Below, in pieces: positions 47,001-53,500 of a stretch of DNA of 64,000 bases. The notes below the pieces were generated by a model. The model was not told the origin of the DNA and did not search any database. It was given only the letters and a program-made list of their open reading frames with translations. A program made the position numbers and the translations under genes. This DNA comes from Haliclona indistincta (Eukaryota > Porifera > Demospongiae > Haplosclerida > Chalinidae): NCBI GenBank assembly GCA_964017065.1, contig OZ024785.1, forward strand, positions 1,693,142 to 1,757,141. The letters run 5' to 3'. The stretch's first letter is position 1. Each line of letters opens with the position of its first letter.

Positions 47001-49104
47001 AGACAGAAAAGGAGAAAGAAATAATCAAACACAGTAACATGCACATAATAATTCAGTTTTATTCACCTCCTGATGTTGATGATAGAGTAGACAGAGAAGG
47101 AGAAAAGAAATAATCAAACACAGTAACATGCACACAATAATTCAGTTTTACTCACCGCCTGATGTTGATGATAGAGTAGACAGAGAAGGAGAAAAGAAAT
47201 AATCAAACACCGTAACATGTACAGAGCTAGTAATTCAGTATTATTCACCTTCTGATGTTGTTGATAGAGTAGACAGAGAAGGAGAAAAGAAATAGTCAAA
47301 CACCGTAACATGTACACAATAATTCAGCTTTACTCACCGTCTGATGTTGATGATAGAGTAGACAGAGAAGGGGAAAAGAAATAATCAAACACCGCAACAT
47401 GCACACAATAATTTAGTATTACTTACATACTGATGTTGATGATAGAGTGGACAGAGAAGAAGAAAATAAATAATCAAACACCGTAAAATGCACACAATAA
47501 TTCAGTTTTACTCACCTCCTGATGTTAAAGATAGAGTAGACAGAGAAGAAGAAAAGAGAATTAATAATCAAACACCGTAATATGCACACAATATTGAGTT
47601 TACTCACCGGCTGATGTCGATGATAGAGTATACAGAGAAGGAGAAAGAAATAATCAAACACCGTAACATGCACACAATAATTCGGGCGTATAGAGAGAAG
47701 AGGGCATGCAACGCAATAGTACCCGTGAAAACATCGAAATCTTAATTGTTACTAAGAATAGCACTTTCCGTTATCAGTTATTGTTATAGTATACGGAGGG
47801 TAAACGGAAACTGACGTCACTACACAAAGTAATGGCAGACCAAGCTGAAGAACACTGCACAATACCATCCTGCGCGCGCGGATCACAGCCACGCCAGTCA
47901 AAGCGGAGAAAGAACGTGACTTCGCCTCTGTCCGATACTGCTCGTCACCTGTTGCTGGTAAAATACTCTCCAGCCGATCAGCAGGAAGCGACAGCGCCAA
48001 CGATAGACAGCAGTTTCGTTTTACCTGCGTCTCAACCAACACCATCAGTGATACGCGACATGGCTGGCAACTACCAGTATCCACAGCTTCACTGATGTCG
48101 ATTGTAGATTTGTCAGCTAGTTTTCCATGGAGCACGCCTCGACAAGTACGCTGTATGACGCGTCCACGTTTTATGAACCTTGCGTGATGTCACATCCGCG
48201 TGGGCGTGAAATCTAATTTTAGTAACAACTAGGATTTCGATGTTTCTATGCGTTGCACGCCCTCTTCTCTCTATACGCCCTTGGTATTACTCACCTCCTG
48301 ATGTTGATGATAGAGTGGACAGAGAAGGAGAAATAAATAATCAAACACCGTAACATGCACACAATAATTCAGTATTACTCACCTCCTAATGTTGTTAATA
48401 GAGTAGACAGAGAAGGATAAATGAAAATAACCAAACACTGTAACATGCACACAATAATTCAGTATTACTCACCTCCTGATGTTGATGATAGAGTGGACAG
48501 AAAAGGAGAAAAGAAATAGTCAAACACCGTAACATGTACACAATAATTCAGTTTTACTCACCGCCTGATGTTGATGATAGAGTAGACAGAGAAGGAGAAA
48601 AGAAATAGTCAAACACCGTAACATGTACACAATAATTCAGCTTTACTCACCGTCTGATGTTGATGATAGAGTAGACAGAGAAGGGGAAAAGAAATAATCA
48701 AACACCATAACATGCACACAACAATTTAGTTTTACTCACCTCCTGATGTTGATGATAGAGTAGACAGAAAAGGAGAAAAGAAATAATCAAACTTACCAAA
48801 AATTCAGTATCACTCACCGTCTAATGTTGATGATAAGAAATTAGAAAAGAAAAAATGAAACACCATAAGATGTACACAATATTGTATAGCGGGAAATTGA
48901 ATGCGCGAGATAGAGATTTTCGCAAATCAGCGCTATTGGCCAACTAAAAGAAGACATTCACGGATAAATTTTCGGAATAGCCTGTAATTTGCAGAGAAAT
49001 CATCATGCATGCTGAATACATGTAGAGTTTCCGAAATTACATATTTAGGGCAGGCCCCTCCCTTTTCATGTACTTACCGAACTTGGCTTTTCCTTGGTCG
49101 CCAT
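13839..49104 (-). CDS. Roco GTPase gene with a one-codon microexon array (whole-gene model)
   Basis: Proposed model on the minus strand: a first coding exon 49104-49078 (9 codons), then 79 microexons in four arrays between 48823 and 16469, a 9-nt exon (16370-16362), a 15-nt exon (16294-16280), the ROC exon (16156-15870), the large ROC-COR exon (15790-14107) and a last exon (14048-13839) with TGA. Every junction is phase 0 except the ROC/COR junction, which is phase 2 on both sides. If all units are spliced in, the protein has about 825 residues, near the usual size of a small Roco protein. The N-terminal roughly 100 residues would be helical and charged, ahead of the P-loop. Roco proteins are GTP-regulated dimers that scaffold signalling. 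The ROC-COR end is secure; inclusion of the microexons is inferred from splice signals, phase and composition and is unproved. Confidence 0.65.
14107..15790 (-). CDS. ROC (part) and COR domain exon of the Roco gene
   Basis: This long exon holds the rest of the GTPase: the G3 motif WDCGGQ, a segment after it ([16 protein letters not shown]), and the G4-like VGTHADQL. It is followed by a COR domain ([15 protein letters not shown]..., [29 protein letters not shown]). After COR comes a beta-rich, Cys-containing tail similar in layout to other invertebrate Roco proteins. I place the acceptor at CTTGTACGTAG/A (15791-15792), after the tract TTCATTGTTCTC. This gives a 79-nt intron and restores phase with the previous exon, whereas the nearer-looking TTAG and CAG sites 30 nt upstream would break the frame. 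The exon ends at AAG/GTATAG. Confidence 0.88.
15870..16156 (-). CDS. ROC P-loop exon of the Roco gene
   Basis: It encodes [17 protein letters not shown], a lead-in typical of invertebrate Roco proteins, followed by [18 protein letters not shown], in which G-L-G-A-A-G-K-T-S is the nucleotide-binding P-loop (GxxxxGKT/S). The exon ends in phase 2 at AGAAG/GTAACT. The acceptor is TGTCTGAG/GTG, giving phase 0. An alternative AG eight bases upstream (TTTTTTTGAG) would give phase 1 and would not fit the phase-0 small exons. The only in-frame upstream continuation is a stop (TGA), so this exon needs a 5' partner. Confidence 0.85.
16280..16370 (-). CDS. 15-nt and 9-nt microexons between the array and the ROC exon
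   Basis: The 15-nt exon (16294-16280) has acceptor TTTTGTCTTAG and donor GTGAGT and encodes HDIRQ. The 9-nt exon (16370-16362) has acceptor TTTTTGTCACTATAG and donor GTGAGT and encodes PKE. Their introns differ from the 88-bp unit, so they are not simply array copies, yet both lengths are multiples of three and in phase with the ROC exon. They look like older, diverged members at the edge of the array. For 16280 a 4-nt alternative (acceptor ATATCAG) exists but would break the frame. Confidence 0.6.
16469..18110 (-). repeat. array A: 19 intron/one-codon units
   Basis: Units of 78-93 bp, mostly 85-89. In transcription order, with the lower coordinate of each three-base exon: 18053 GAG, 17965 GAG, 17876 CTG, 17784 AAG, 17696 AGG, 17609 GCG, 17516 CTG, 17428 CTG, 17340 GAG, 17255 TCG, 17177 AGG, 17086 GCG, 16997 ATG, 16912 GCA, 16823 GAG, 16738 AGG, 16650 AGG, 16562 AAA, 16469 TGG. 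These read EELKRALLESRAMAERRKW. Almost every unit has ATCAG before and GTGAGT or GTAAGT after the three bases. Exceptions are acceptor ATAAG at 17340, acceptor ATGCAG at 16469 and donor GTGAAT at 17784. Unrelated sequence begins at 18111, inside an intron copy. Confidence 0.95.
18869..19767. mobile_element. nested MITE with ACGGAAGCCCAGAGCGG ends
   Basis: ACGGAAGCCCAGAGCGGACA at the left is repeated inverted at the right. The arms extend about 150 bp through a purine/pyrimidine block (TTCCACTTTCC/GGAAAGTGGAA). CAAATG(T) flanks both sides as the likely target duplication. The two sides of the interrupted sequence together match one continuous stretch at 21770-21850 in inverted orientation. It is non-coding. 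Confidence 0.75.
20870..21310 (-). pseudogene. degenerate non-LTR retrotransposon (LINE) reverse-transcriptase fragment
   Basis: Minus-strand reading gives, with frame breaks, the run [16 protein letters not shown], then [21 protein letters not shown] and [16 protein letters not shown]. These are the A-D-D catalytic motif, the W-S-x-x-N segment, the YLGV/I segment and the R-x-x-L-E-Y-A segment of CR1/Jockey-like LINE reverse transcriptases, in the right order. Several stops and indels show it is dead. Confidence 0.75.
21933..22658 (-). CDS. small multi-pass membrane protein, three exons, inside the TIR element
   Basis: Exons 22658-22301, 22245-22082 and 22016-21933 join in phase (1, then 0) at GTAATG, GTAAAC and two clean acceptors (TTGGTTGCAG, TTTTGACAG). 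They total 201 codons with a TGA stop. An in-frame ATG seven codons upstream (22679) is an alternative start. Hydrophobic segments include [26 protein letters not shown] and [18 protein letters not shown] do not recognise the family. The gene is complete although it sits inside a TIR element within an intron of the Roco gene, on the same strand, so it is either a captured gene still under some constraint or a recent capture. An unannotated transposon-encoded protein is the alternative. Confidence 0.6.
23126..25406 (-). repeat. array B: 26 intron/one-codon units
   Basis: Transcription order: 25347 ACG, 25261 GCG, 25172 AAA, 25083 GCG, 24994 TAT, 24906 AAG, 24818 GGG, 24739 CTG, 24650 AAG, 24581 CTA, 24500 CTG, 24411 CTG, 24322 GGG, 24233 GGG, 24144 GAT, 24055 TCG, 23966 GAT, 23877 AGG, 23788 GAG, 23699 GAA, 23610 AGG, 23522 CTG, 23433 CTG, 23344 CTG, 23256 GAG, 23168 GCG. 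The first fourteen read TAKAYKGLKLLLGG and the last twelve DSDREERLLLEA. At 23522 the usual acceptor AG is lost (see findings). The units ending at 23344 and 23433 are identical over 88 bp, showing recent duplication. Unusual donors are GTGAGG (23256), GTGAGC (23788) and GTAAGA (24581). The intron before 24581 is only about 66 nt and lacks most of the pyrimidine tract. Confidence 0.95.
25407..27612. mobile_element. 2.2-kb TIR element (TAGCCTC family) inside array intron
   Basis: It starts TAGCCTCATACCCAGGC and ends ...GAGGCTA, with about 90 bp of terminal inverted similarity. The flanks ACACACTAAC and ATACAGTTAC match 7 of 10, consistent with the 10-bp target duplication seen perfectly for the relative at 9752. 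In array units the corresponding sequence is usually ACACxGTAAC, so the insertion is within an intron copy. It carries a zinc-finger exon (26715-26940, minus) and an exon-like piece at about 27200-27420 that is repeated at 28921-29139. Confidence 0.75.
26715..26940 (-). CDS. zinc-finger exon carried by the TIR element
   Basis: The minus-strand frame contains [20 protein letters not shown] followed by [14 protein letters not shown] and LDSFFRRK. This is a C-x-C...H-x(4)-H type finger, as seen at the N-terminus of transposon-derived proteins in invertebrates. It ends at a good donor (GAAGCTG/GTGAGT). The start is not clear, and I did not find the downstream exons. Confidence 0.5.
27613..28330 (-). 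repeat. array C, part 1: eight intron/one-codon units
   Basis: Transcription order: 28271 ACG, 28185 GCG, 28096 GCG, 28007 AAA, 27918 GCA, 27828 ATG, 27740 GAG, 27651 GGG, reading TAAKAMEG. The donor after 27740 is GTCAGT, the only donor lacking A or G at position +3. This block and its flanks resemble parts of array B and of the block at 29330-29690, pointing to segmental duplication. Confidence 0.95.
28424..28568 (+). other. first-exon-like fragment inside transposon
   Basis: An ATG in good context (AACATGGCG) near 28453 opens about 37 codons with a basic then hydrophobic stretch ([15 protein letters not shown]), ending at a CAA/GTAAGT donor. It is surrounded by transposon ends, so it looks like a captured first exon. 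No family is recognised. Confidence 0.3.
28921..29139 (+). other. exon-like ORF repeated in both TAGCCTC elements
   Basis: It encodes a run containing [20 protein letters not shown] and LDKQEGTSW, ending in a stop. The same sequence with a few changes is at about 27200-27420. A splice-acceptor-like context upstream suggests a terminal exon carried by the element family. No domain is recognised. Confidence 0.35.
29330..29690 (-). repeat. array C, part 2: four intron/one-codon units
   Basis: Transcription order: 29622 ACG, 29532 ATG, 29444 GAG, 29368 GGG, reading TMEG. The intron between 29444 and 29368 is shortened to about 73 nt. The order ATG, GAG, GGG repeats the 3' end of the eight-unit block at 27613-28330, supporting block duplication. 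Confidence 0.93.
31005..31530. repeat. long inverted repeat (MITE)
   Basis: The arms start GGTGACGGTTACCAGTTTG and run about 170 bp each, through GAATATAACCGTC and GATCGAACGCGCCGTC, around a centre of about 160 bp. It abuts, and shares the CTTAAGG end with, the neighbouring element at 29707-31008. Confidence 0.75.
32430..32870. repeat. near-perfect hairpin element
   Basis: The arms begin GAACTCTCACCTCGTTCAG and fold back over about 190 bp each. They include CAATGATAGCAGCAGTCAG and GCAAAAGCTG, with a short centre near 32620-32680. The ORFs on either strand here are the two faces of the same palindrome and are not genes. Confidence 0.8.
32931..33370 (-). repeat. array C, part 3: five intron/one-codon units
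   Basis: Transcription order: 33296 ATG, 33207 TAT, 33118 GCG, 33029 TAT, 32940 GAG, reading MYAYE. Acceptors are ATCAG except ATTAG at 32940. TAT-containing units alternate with a GCG unit, as if a two-unit block had duplicated. Confidence 0.95.
33633..35935. mobile_element. foldback element copy split by a nested insertion
   Basis: The left arm starts at TTAGGGAGGCACGG (33633) and runs to about 34085. The element resumes at about 35640 with CACGAACAGTCGTGAAATTC. The intervening block at about 34086-35633 has repeated sub-terminal motifs of the type TAGTG...CACTAAAT and the GGCGCC repeats described at 34975-35200. Confidence 0.6.
34975..35200. repeat. palindromic array of short GGCGCCCAGTAT repeats
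   Basis: About five copies of a 21-22-bp unit (CCTAACRGCGCCCAGTAT) on the left are answered by about five inverted copies on the right, meeting near 35085. Flanking inverted sequences (GGAATAACGGAAT, CTAAAACC) extend the palindrome. Related copies are at 19850-19920 and 21535-21725. Confidence 0.75.
36945..41340 (+). mobile_element. Ty3/gypsy LTR retrotransposon, degenerate
   Basis: The left LTR starts TGTAGTAAACATGC at 36945 and probably ends ACTACA near 37165, before a primer-site-like TGGCGACGAGGAT. The right LTR (41135-41340) matches it but lacks the last 15 or so bases, where another repeat begins. A purine tract (AAAGGAGGGAGGAA) precedes the right LTR. Internal order is gag, protease, reverse transcriptase, RNase H, integrase. 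Confidence 0.9.
37186..41139 (+). pseudogene. gypsy gag-pol remnant
   Basis: Gag starts at ATG 37186 ([10 protein letters not shown]). A zinc knuckle ([14 protein letters not shown]) is at about 37855-37900, in a different frame. The protease motif [12 protein letters not shown] is at about 38130. The reverse transcriptase has [13 protein letters not shown] and YLDDILV (about 38995). RNase H has [14 protein letters not shown], and the integrase has an HHCC region ([12 protein letters not shown]..., CSECQLHQ) and D-F-A-G-P. The reading frame changes at least at about 37810, 38900, 39740 and 40480-40560, so it cannot make a polyprotein. Confidence 0.85.
41345..42810. repeat. repeat debris: ATGCCACG-family arm and foldback inner arm
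   Basis: 41345-42347 is an inverted relative of sequence at about 7390-9530, ending in the hairpin GCCACGACTACCGCGTGGC. 42352-42810 matches the inner part of the foldback family (AAGATTTCTAACG..., CATAGATCCCTACATC). No gene was seen. Confidence 0.6.
42865..44198 (-). CDS. gag-like ORF of the BEL/Pao-type element, two frames
   Basis: The 44198-43527 frame is helical and charged ([55 protein letters not shown]), in the style of retroelement gag N-termini. A second frame, 43485-42865, is rich in Ser and Thr and follows it with a stop and frame change between them. The assignment rests on context and style rather than a diagnostic motif. Confidence 0.35.
45150..45870. repeat. minisatellite of about 63-bp units in the leader of the BEL/Pao element
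   Basis: Units contain GTCTCTCTGTGCCAGTGAAC, AGGCGAGTCCTG and CACCAGTGATCAGA. Three or four units at 45560-45780 are almost identical, with older diverged units on the left. Shorter GGTCAACAACGACAAGGAATG repeats follow at 45865-45935. No function is assigned. Confidence 0.8.
46783..47683 (-). repeat. array D, part 1: ten intron/one-codon units
   Basis: Transcription order: 47608 CCG, 47516 GAG, 47427 TAT, 47338 ACG, 47249 AAG, 47156 GCG, 47067 GAG, 46979 CTG, 46891 CTG, 46802 GCG, reading PEYTKAELLA. Unusual donors are GTGAAT (47067, 47249) and GTAAGC (46802). Acceptors are all ATCAG. Confidence 0.95.
47684..48280. mobile_element. 0.6-kb TIR element inside an array intron, with an ORF
   Basis: The terminal repeats GGGCGTATAGAGAGAAGAGG face their inverse at the right, and similarity extends about 60 bp (GCAACGCA, AAACATCGAAATC). 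Array unit sequence borders both sides; a TTC/TTG target duplication is possible but not clear. A plus-strand ORF, 47832-48095 (MADQAEEHC...), of 87 codons has no recognised domain and could be a captured exon. Confidence 0.7.
48281..48890 (-). repeat. array D, part 2: seven intron/one-codon units (5' end of the array)
   Basis: Transcription order: 48821 ACG, 48740 GAG, 48651 ACG, 48562 GCG, 48473 GAG, 48383 GAG, 48295 GAG, reading TETAEEE. Acceptors are ATTAG at 48821 and 48383 and ATCAG elsewhere; donors are GTGAGT. Similarity to the unit stops near 48885, where ordinary intron sequence begins. The next good donor upstream is that of the 49078-49104 exon. Confidence 0.95.
49078..49104 (-). 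CDS. candidate first coding exon of the Roco gene
   Basis: On the minus strand, GAAAGATGGCG gives an ATG in good context, then nine codons (MATKEKPSS) ending TCG/GTAAGTA, a consensus donor. It ends in phase 0, as required by the three-base exons. The intron to the first microexon (48821-48823) is about 254 nt. It is chosen because it is the nearest upstream ATG-plus-donor in the right phase; untranslated exons or an earlier start are not excluded. Confidence 0.55.
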
Positions 49105-50291
49105 CTTTCTCGGTTCGTACTCGATCTACTCACCCTTCTTTACAGCCCCCCGCCACAGTGACACTGTAGCAGGGGGCACGACGCAAGCGGCAGTGCAACT
49201 AAGGGCTGATCTGAGGGTTTGGAGTCGAATCACATCACGCAGCTCTCAGTCGAAGTCACACATGCTTACTACACTTTTTCTTAAACGTACGTTCAATTAG
49301 AAGCGTGAACGAATCAAACGTGTTGCATTGTTGAATGCACAATGGACTTATTCATTATTATTCTCACATAAATAAAATTTCCGGTGTCACAGACGATCGG
49401 GTCACCCAAGGATTAGGTCCCCCGGGCCAAAACCGCTAGCATATTTGGACAGGAGGACCAAATCCGCGGGTTCACCAGCTCTATATAGTGGAGCGGCATA
49501 GCTCCAAATATCTAACCTATTGTGCACTTCTAACCTATTGTCTAATCTAACATATCTAACCTATTGTGCACGATGAAAAAAGCACCAAACTTGGCACACT
49601 TATAGAGTAAGACCTTGCGAAAAAATTGGATATGGAGGCAGTCGCAATTCTAGTTATTGTTGCTGTAAAAATTAAAGTAAAATAGTCACTGTGCAGCACT
49701 ATTAAAAGGTGCTAATTGAAGTGTGACATTTGATTGCAGTGCTTGTTTTGATTTCAATACAAAGGTTTTATTACTTCTTGCAAGGAAGATTTGAGTGTAA
49801 AGCGTCACCTTGCAGTCACTAATGTGTCAAGTCACTGGTATTTATTCACACAATGGAGCATGATCAAAGACTTAATGGCATTTTAACGCATTAGTGCTCC
49901 ACGCTTTACGGTCTACGCTCTACAGTTTACGCTTTACCCTTGCAAGAAGTAATAAAACCGCTGTAAGAAGTAATAAAACCGTACTATAGTTTTAGTGAGC
50001 CTGTAGTGTAGGAACATGTTGAAATTGCACATTGACACCTCAGAGTACATGCTATCTTCTAATTGGAGCACTATGAGCACATGTAGCTATATAGCTGCCA
50101 CTGTTGATAGGAGGTTGGGTGACACACCCACAATACCGTAAGTGCTCTTACAAAGACACGTAGCTTTAGATAGCCATGGATTAACAAGGCTTGCCAGCAC
50201 AGAAAACGTCTTCATAGGACTATAAATTCAGTGAAGAAGCTGCAGAGAGTGTTTTCGTGGAGATTTTCGAGCTGTAGTGACATACAATGTA
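49105..50291. other. probable 5' flank of the Roco gene, with a small MITE
   Basis: No coding exon was recognised. If the first exon is right, the minus-strand promoter should lie within the first few hundred bases. 49763-49984 holds a MITE-like piece with TTTTATTACTTCTTGCAAGG ends and CTTTACGCTCTACG motifs, the same family as the element inserted at 51438-52674. The short ORF 49094-49300 on the plus strand overlaps the proposed first exon and has no domain. Confidence 0.4.
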
Positions 50292-50501
50292 TGTAGTATC
50301 TCCCGTGAGAACATTGTTTGTGCTAAATTATGTTAATGTATAGAATGCTGACTGTGACACTTTTCTCTTATTTAAACCCTGCTTGTTTTGTACTCTCATG
50401 CTCTTCTTACTCTTGTATGCTGCTGTTGTTGGGTTATAATAAATCTTAGTTAACTCTGCTCCGCAAAGATACTACAGTTGGCGACGAGGATAAACTGAAG
50501 A

Positions 50502-53500
50502 ATGGCGGCAATCCATGGGAGTATTGGCCCCTTCAATAGTTCAGCAGAAGATTGGACATCTTACTCAGAGAGACTGCAGCAATATTTCATTGCCAATGAT
50601 GTCAACGACGACAGCAAACAGCGTGCAATACTTCTGAGCAACTGCGGTCCACAAACGTACCAGTTGCTTAAGAGTCTACTGACGCCAGACAAACCAGCAG
50701 ACAAGACATTCACCGAGATCGTGAAAAAGCTGAAAGACTACTGGCAACCCAAACCGTCTGAAATCGTCCAGCGATTCAATTTCCACTCAAGAGTACAGAG
50801 GCAAGGCGAGTCTGTTGCAGACTATGTAGCAGAACTACGCCGGATCTCAGAACACTGCAATTTCTCCAGCCTCGAGACGATGCTGAGAGATCAACTCGTG
50901 TGTGGCGTAAGAGATTCCCGCATACAGAAGAAGCTATTGGCCGAGTCGACCCTAGACTTCAAGAAGGCGTTCGGCATAGCACAAGCAGTGGAGACGGCAG
51001 AGCATCAGGTGAAAGAGTTACATGACTCCAGCATCAAACCAGTCGGGAGAGAGATACACCGGGTAGTCAAAGAGAATAAACCTGTCAACACAGATCAAAC
51101 CTGCTACCGATGCGGAGGAACTAAACACAGAGCAAGCGAGTGTCGTTTTAAACAAGCAACCTGCAGAGCATGCGGCAAAGTAGGACACATTGCGAAAGTG
51201 TGCAGATCCAAGACCAAAGAGCACAGCAAAGGCGTGACTCCAAAGCCACCGGCGAGAGCACATCACATCACACATAGTGAACAACCAACCGAATCGACAG
51301 AATATGAGGAGATCTTCAACATCACGGACACTCAGAGCACAGCACCGTATACTGTCACAATACTACTCAATAATAGTGAGCTAGAGATGGAGATTGACAC
51401 TGGAGCATCAGTTTCTCTAATCAGCAAAGCCACTTACAGCGGTTTCATGTCTTCTTGCCGGGAAGCCATTGAAATGTTAATGAATACCGTTCATTATGAA
51501 TCGTTAGCACTTCGAGTGCGAGTTATATTAACGTCATCTGGAGCGCTAGCGTAAACGGTGCGGTATGGTCGATCGACTTCGAGTCAAGTAAAGCTCTGCC
51601 CCTTAACCCTTTAAACACTAAATTATCTTGCTGAAATTTTAACCTCGTAAATGCTGACCACTTCTATCGTGAATATCTCGTGTGTCTTTTGTGCTACTGG
51701 TCTCAAATTTGCGTCCTTTTACGCCAGTGAGTAGCCGCAATTGCTCACACTCAAGTCGGTCGATATGCCCCTCCCACTTCGAAAGTGAAGCCGATAAAGT
51801 GCAGCGACCTCGTCAAATTTTGCTCAAAGTTAGTACTTTGGGGCTGGCTACTGAAAAGTACATGTAAATAGCAGTGGTTTTGGTCAATGTAAAATGTAGC
51901 CCAGATCATAGAGAATGCGCAAAAATGTGTATTCCGAGCACCCGAAGCCATAAAATGTCCAAATTTTCTTGGCAGCCATTTTGTTTTTCCTAAAAAGTTG
52001 TGAAATTTGCATTGAAGCCATAGAAATGCCGAAGCCAATACGTTTAGCGCAGGGGGCGCGCCGAAAACCGGTCAATTTTTTGCGGTTATTTGTATTCTTC
52101 AATTTGGCTTAATTTTGGGATATTTTAGCACTTTTTCATTAAGTTATGCTGTCTGAAGTATGTATGACGCAAAATTGCGTCATTAGGGCTTAAAGGGTTA
52201 ACTTACTGATCTATTCAATATGGCTGTTCGCTGAGCCAACGCGGTCCAGCGCTTATCCTGATGGTCTAAGATGGCGCATGGTGTACCAACATGACTCGAA
52301 GCACTGGACTTGACGTACGAGGCCATCGCAGCCAACAGCCAAGTTAGGTGGATGATTACTAAGACCAGCACCAAAAGAAGAGGGTTGATAGTAGCCAGGG
52401 AATGGAGCCCAGGGCGAATAGCGCCACGATTGATCCCTAGTTGAAGGCTACACGTCGAGCTAGCTACACGCGCCACGTGGCCTGGTTTAGATCGGACTCT
52501 AAACCAGGCCACGAACTTACATTCGATTCGTACGAACTTACCGCGCGCTTATAGCGCGCGCTAGCTCAATCGATCCGGGCCAAAGAATGCATTTCAAGGA
52601 CTTAGCGAATTAACAGGTCACGCTCTACGCTTTACGCTCTACGCTTTTTCCTTGCAAGAAGTCATGAAACCGCTGTACCAGAACCTATGGTCTCCTGGAA
52701 CAGCACCACCAATCAAGCCGAGTAAAACAAATCTTCGAACATACACTGGGGAACAGATTCAAGTCATCGGACAAACAGAAGTAGAAGCATCTGTGAATCA
52801 CCAGACAGCAAAGCTCAAACTGGAGATAGTAGAGGGCAATGGACCAAGCTTACTCGGGAAAGACTGGCTACGCAAGTTGAAACTAGACAGATCTTCCAAG
52901 TGCGAGCAGATGGACAGCTTCAGCAGATATTGAGCAACCATAAGGAAGTATTCCAAGACACACTTGGACAAATCAAGGAAGTCAAAGCTAAAGTCTACTT
53001 GAAGACAGATGCTAAACCCAAGTTCTTTAGGGCACAAAACGTACCCTGGGCGCTGAGAGTGAAAGTGGAAGAAGAATTGGAGAGACTACAGAAAGCAGGG
53101 GTGATTGAACCAGTTCGTCACTCAGAATGGGCTACTCCGATCGTACCTGTGATGAAACCCAATGGAGACGTCAGAATTTGTGGAGACTATAAAGCAACCT
53201 TGAATCAAGCAATCACCACCGACAGCTACCCTCTACCTAGAACAGAAGACCTCTTCGGCTCATTGTCTGGAGGAAAATCCTTCTCCAAGGTTGATTTGGC
53301 TCATGCATACATGCAAATTCCGCTAGATGATGAAACCAAGAAGTTGACAACCATCAACACACACCGTGGACTATTCCAGTACAATCGCTTACCCTTCGGG
53401 ATTGCTTCAGCTCCTGCAATATTCCAGCGAACTATCGAAACAGTCTTGCAAGGCATCCCAGACACTTCAGTGTACATTGATGACATTCTAGTAACAGGAT

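Noticed and set aside
16469..48890. Ordinary neutral intronic minisatellite
   Set aside because: Not fully excluded, but it does not explain fixed splice sites on both sides of a variable triplet, the lack of stops in only one phase, or the in-phase small exons at both ends. Kept as the null model.
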